Assembly (NCBI GenBank): GCA_947683425.1 | Contig: CANTUQ010000035.1 | Span: forward strand, 3,209,001 to 3,273,000 | From: Excoecaria cochinchinensis | Taxonomy: Eukaryota; Streptophyta; Magnoliopsida; Malpighiales; Euphorbiaceae | Length of the DNA: 64,000 nucleotides | Reading direction: 5' to 3' | Shown here: positions 61,163 to 64,000 of the stretch, piece by piece | Layout: every line of letters begins with the position of its first letter | How positions within the stretch are numbered: the first letter of the stretch is position 1 | Made by a program: the position numbers and the translations under genes | Notes under the pieces: generated by a model | Database searches by the model: none | The model's input: only the letters and a program-made list of their open reading frames with translations | Told to the model about the DNA's origin: nothing

Positions 61163-61174
61163 TGGTATCAGAGC
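61163..61174 (+). promoter_or_regulatory. Primer-binding site of M (tRNA-Met)
   Basis: TGGTATCAGAGC, five bases (ATTTG) after the LTR end. Confidence 0.93.
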
Positions 61175-61280
61175 ATAGGTTTAGGCAGTTCTGGACTATA
61201 GGATGTTAGAGTATCGATTAGATGTCTATGTTTGTTTAGTGTCATGGCCTGATGCAAATGTTATCTTGTATAGAGTAGAG

Positions 61281-62465
61281 ATGGAATCGAATCCCAGTGA
61301 AGATGTAGGGGAAATGATAGGAAGTGTGAATCCGGCACGTGTTAACCCGCCAGCACCTGAGCAACCTCCAGCTAAAGGTCTAGGTCCTGCTCAGGATAAC
61401 CCAGTGTTACTACAAGGATTAATGTAGATGATAGACAGATTGACTGCTCCTAGGCTCCTACAGACCTTATTAGAAAGAGAGGAGCAGAAGAGTTTAGAGG
61501 AACTTCTGTAGACGAATCTGATGTAGCTGAATTTTGGATAGAAAAGATGGGGATAATATTGCAAGAGATTAATTGTCCCCAGAATCAGCGGGTGACCTAT
61601 GCAGTGTCATTATTGTAAGGGTCAGCCTACGATTAGTGGTATTAGTGCTTCAAAATCCTTAGAGACCAATTGAGTTGATGTGGGACTTTTTTATCCAAGA
61701 GTTTAAGAAGAGATACATCACGAAAGCTTATAAAGAAGCTAAATGGAAGGAGTTTGTAAGTTCGAAGCAGAGGAATATGATAGTGGGAGAGTATGAGAAA
61801 TAATTCAGCCGACTGAGTAAGTATGTCCAGATGTCTTGCTAACTGAAGACTTCAGATGTCGCCAATTCGAGGATAGGTTAAAAGAGACCATAAGAGGGCA
61901 TTTATCAGCGATGATTGTTATGCAGACGGTGAGTTATTATCAATTAGTCTCGATGGCCATGAAGCTGGAAGAGTCTGAGTTAGTGAAGCAGAGGAAAGAG
62001 CAAAAGAGAAAAGTAGAAGATAGAGGAGTGATAAGTGGCAAGAAGACAGAGGCTTCAAGTAGACAAGTAACCCGAGGTTTAGTGCAAGCACCTACATCGG
62101 TAGGAAGTATTGTGCCACATTCTAGTAGAGGTAGTGCCAATCCAGAGTACGAGTATTATTGGAAGTGCCATTGGGGAGTTTGCAAGAAACTTACTGGAGC
62201 TTGTTTTAAGTGTGGCAGCATGGATCACATGCTTGCTAATTGCCCCGACATTCAAGAGAATTTGGCTTCACAAGCAAGTGGAGGCAATGTTGAGGTGTCT
62301 AGAGCAAGTAAAAGAGTTAGTGGTAGAAGTAATCGAGCGCCATATAAGACGGTTGAGAAGCCAAAAGCTTCTGGTGTTCTCGCTCAAGTCTTTGCCATGA
62401 TTAGAGAGGAGGAGGATGACCCAGTAGGTTCATCTAGTAAGTTTTACATTTTGCTCAAGTTGTAG
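61281..62465 (+). pseudogene. gag of element M (many stops), no pol after it
   Basis: About 394 codons, nearly the length of J's gag. The start MESNPSEDVGEM matches MESDPSENVGEM of J. A stop occurs at 61424 (CAG to TAG against J), with further stops and frame changes through the Retrotrans_gag core (61480-61830; GSAYD and the FKK/KAY region are still recognisable). From 61836 the frame is open: TEDFRCRQFEDRLKETIRG, a charged linker, a zinc knuckle (CFKCGSMDHMLANC, about 62203-62244) and a basic Ser-rich tail ending near VFAMIREEE. The stop at 62465 is followed after about 75 bp by the polypurine tract. The zinc knuckle, broken in J, is intact here. Confidence 0.87.
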
Positions 62466-62538
62466 TGTATAAAGTTGTTAGCAAGGATGTATGATCATAT
62501 GTTTAGTAGCATGGGAAATTTTGAGGACAAAATTCCTT

Positions 62539-62552
62539 AAGGAGGGGAGAAT
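62539..62552 (+). promoter_or_regulatory. Polypurine tract of M
   Basis: AAGGAGGGGAGAAT directly before TGTAAGGACCC. Confidence 0.88.
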
Positions 62553-64000
62553 TGTAAGGACCCAAAGTGTACCCTGGAAGGATTTGCAGTGTTAATTGCA
62601 CTATGAGGGTACAAGAGTAATTGTATAAGTATAAGTTTATGAGATAAGTGAGGAGCTAATTGAAAAGAGATTTAAGTTATTAAAAGAAATAATTAAGATG
62701 AGTGAGTAAATGGGAGTTTACCAAGGACTAAGTGAACTTTTGCCAAGGATTTAATAAGTGTGGTGAAGGGTAAGTGACACCTAGAAGGGGTTGTTAGGAG
62801 CATTAATTGAATAAAAAGATAAAGAAAAGAAAGGAAGAGAGAGAGAGAGATCAATTTAGATTTTTCTCTCTTCTTCCGGCATGAGTTCTTCTTTCCCTTC
62901 TTCTTCATTTCTTAGCTTCTTGCTTCTTCTTCTTTGTTTGATCTTTAAGAGCTTTGAGTTGTATTTGAAGAGGTTAAGTGATAAGTTGGACAGGTAAGTG
63001 TGGGTTTAGGAGTTAAAGTTATCTCATTCTTCTACCTTGTTCTTGTTTATGATTTTAAGTTGTTTTGGTTTATGGTTTAAGTGTGTTTTGATTGGTTTTA
63101 TGCAAGAAGCTATAGATAAGAGAAGAGATAAAGGCAAAGACAAAATCTGAGCTAGAAGAGGAGTTGATCAAGCTTTTTTTTAGAGGTATAGGAGTATTTA
63201 ATTGTATGATTGTGTGGTTGTTGTGCATGATTAGATGATGAAATTTGTAATTAAATGCTTGTATGTGATATTGACTTTTGTTCGGTGAGGAAGAGGCATA
63301 GATGAGTGAGTGCTAAGGATATGTGCTTCTAGGGTAAGTTTTTGTGCATGTGTCTCTTGACCTTTAGTGATTGTTTTGCCCATAGATCGAGTTTTAGTGC
63401 TCTAAATTGGTTGGTGAAAATTGGATATGAAACTTAAGATCCTCGCCTAAAAATGTCTCAGAAATATGGTTGAGCTAATTTTAGCTATAAGTGTCCCAAA
63501 AGTGGCCAAAATAGAGGTGTCTTTATTTTGGCAGGTTCAATGGAGCAGTATAGGTTGCTTAAATCATATATGACATTTTAGATGTCCGCATGACCTGAGA
63601 TATGTGTCATATGAAACTTAACATCCTAGGGAACAATTTTTAAGAAGGGAGTTTTTCTTAAAAATGAGGTCTAGGTGTCGGTTTAAGCTATGAAAATTGG
63701 ATGTTGGAATGCTATCTAGTGTTTTGTTTTTGTAGGGGTTGCCTAAGGGATGGTCTATCGCACTCGCGATGGTGCAGGCTAGATGATGACTTTTCTTCTC
63801 TTTTGAGACCTCATGGTCAATACCAAAGCCTTGCTACCATGACCTTCCCCTATTTTATATATGTTGTGTGTTTTTCCTCCCGAAACACACCCGAACTTCA
63901 TCGCAAGTTCCTAAAGTTTGTCTAACTCATGTCTAGCATTAAGAAATGAGTATATGAATGTTTGTCAATTGAAATTATATGTAAATGATGCTATGGCATA
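62553..64000 (+). mobile_element. 3' LTR of M (cut by window edge)
   Basis: TGTAAGGACCCAAAGTGTACC onwards. Position 63440-63650 is, in reverse complement, related to LTR C at about 10290-10520 (ATCCTAGG...AACATCC and GTGGCCAAAA blocks). A palindrome region at 63755-63845 (TCGCACTCGCGATGG, CATGGT/ACCATG) lies where the arrays of I and L lie. Short frames in it are not genes. Confidence 0.9.

Larger units (their letters stand above)
57540..64000 (+). mobile_element. Gag-only gypsy element M (TR-GAG-like), right end outside window
   Basis: 5' LTR remnant (57540-57885 and 60639-61157), tRNA-Met primer site, gag, polypurine tract and 3' LTR from 62553 to the edge. About 150 bp at 57549-57700 recur at 63851-64000 with few changes, proving the LTR pair. 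The 5' LTR has lost its first ~1.3 kb at the junction with K. The interior is 1395 bp with no pol. Confidence 0.9.

Overview
This is plant nuclear DNA, probably from a eudicot with a repeat-rich genome. It holds no recognisable host gene. Almost every base can be assigned to nested transposable elements: Ty3/gypsy LTR retrotransposons of two lineages, one Ty1/copia element, and DNA transposons of the hAT superfamily. The plant assignment rests on Tat/Ogre-type elements (tRNA-Arg-like primer site, YCxFHxxxGHxTxxC gag motif), tRNA-Met-primed elements with plant-type gag, a RICESLEEPER-like hAT transposase, and AT-rich non-coding DNA. The species cannot be named from sequence alone.

Layout, from target-site duplications (TSDs) read directly in the sequence. 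Left edge: a minus-strand Tat/Ogre element (A: gag <1-1497, primer site 2340-2358, 5' LTR 2360-5534) is inserted in a hAT transposase gene (right part 5535-6847), and A's LTR carries a 695-bp hAT MITE with ends like those of the interrupted hAT element. Centre: a 38.7-kb block, 7860-46598 (TSD AAAAC), is one minus-strand gypsy element C with 4.1-kb LTRs and a 957-bp interior. Its right LTR was invaded by solo LTR D (14695-21430, TSD TAACG), itself hit by Tat solo LTR F (18443-21209, TSD ACTGT), and by Tat/Ogre element B (23663-46439, TSD TGCAC). B was hit in its 3' tandem-repeat region by a copia element G (32829-41517, TSD GATAA) and by solo LTR H (41687-43829). Right: gag-only element J (48123-57019, TSD ATTTC) carries solo LTR I near its first base (48135-50667), and gag-only plus-strand element M (about 57540 to beyond 64000) carries solo LTR L (57886-60633, TSD GTTAG). 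The DNA holding C and J appears to be a still older LTR (K), ending at about 57539.

No element looks autonomous. B has deleted gag and pol; G has a single-frame gag-pol with eight stops and a YVDN reverse-transcriptase site; J and M encode gag but no pol and have almost equal interiors (1414 and 1395 bp), as in TR-GAG elements; C has lost even gag.

The most unusual signal is architectural. The tRNA-Met-type gypsy LTRs (C, D, H, I, J, L, M) share a set of short inverted repeats whose sequences differ but whose pairing is kept by compensatory changes: a double stem-loop (CTAAGCG/CGCTTAG beside CACGGG/CCCGTG) about 350-410 bp from the LTR 3' end, a loop-less palindrome around GCATGC, arrays of GGTATC-CGTA-GATACC hairpins, and, in at least three LTRs (H, I, L), arrays of long palindromes with a spacing close to 73 bp. 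Tat LTRs carry an analogous GC-rich inverted-repeat island about 215-220 bp from their start and repeated CCAAT-ATTGG hairpins near their end.
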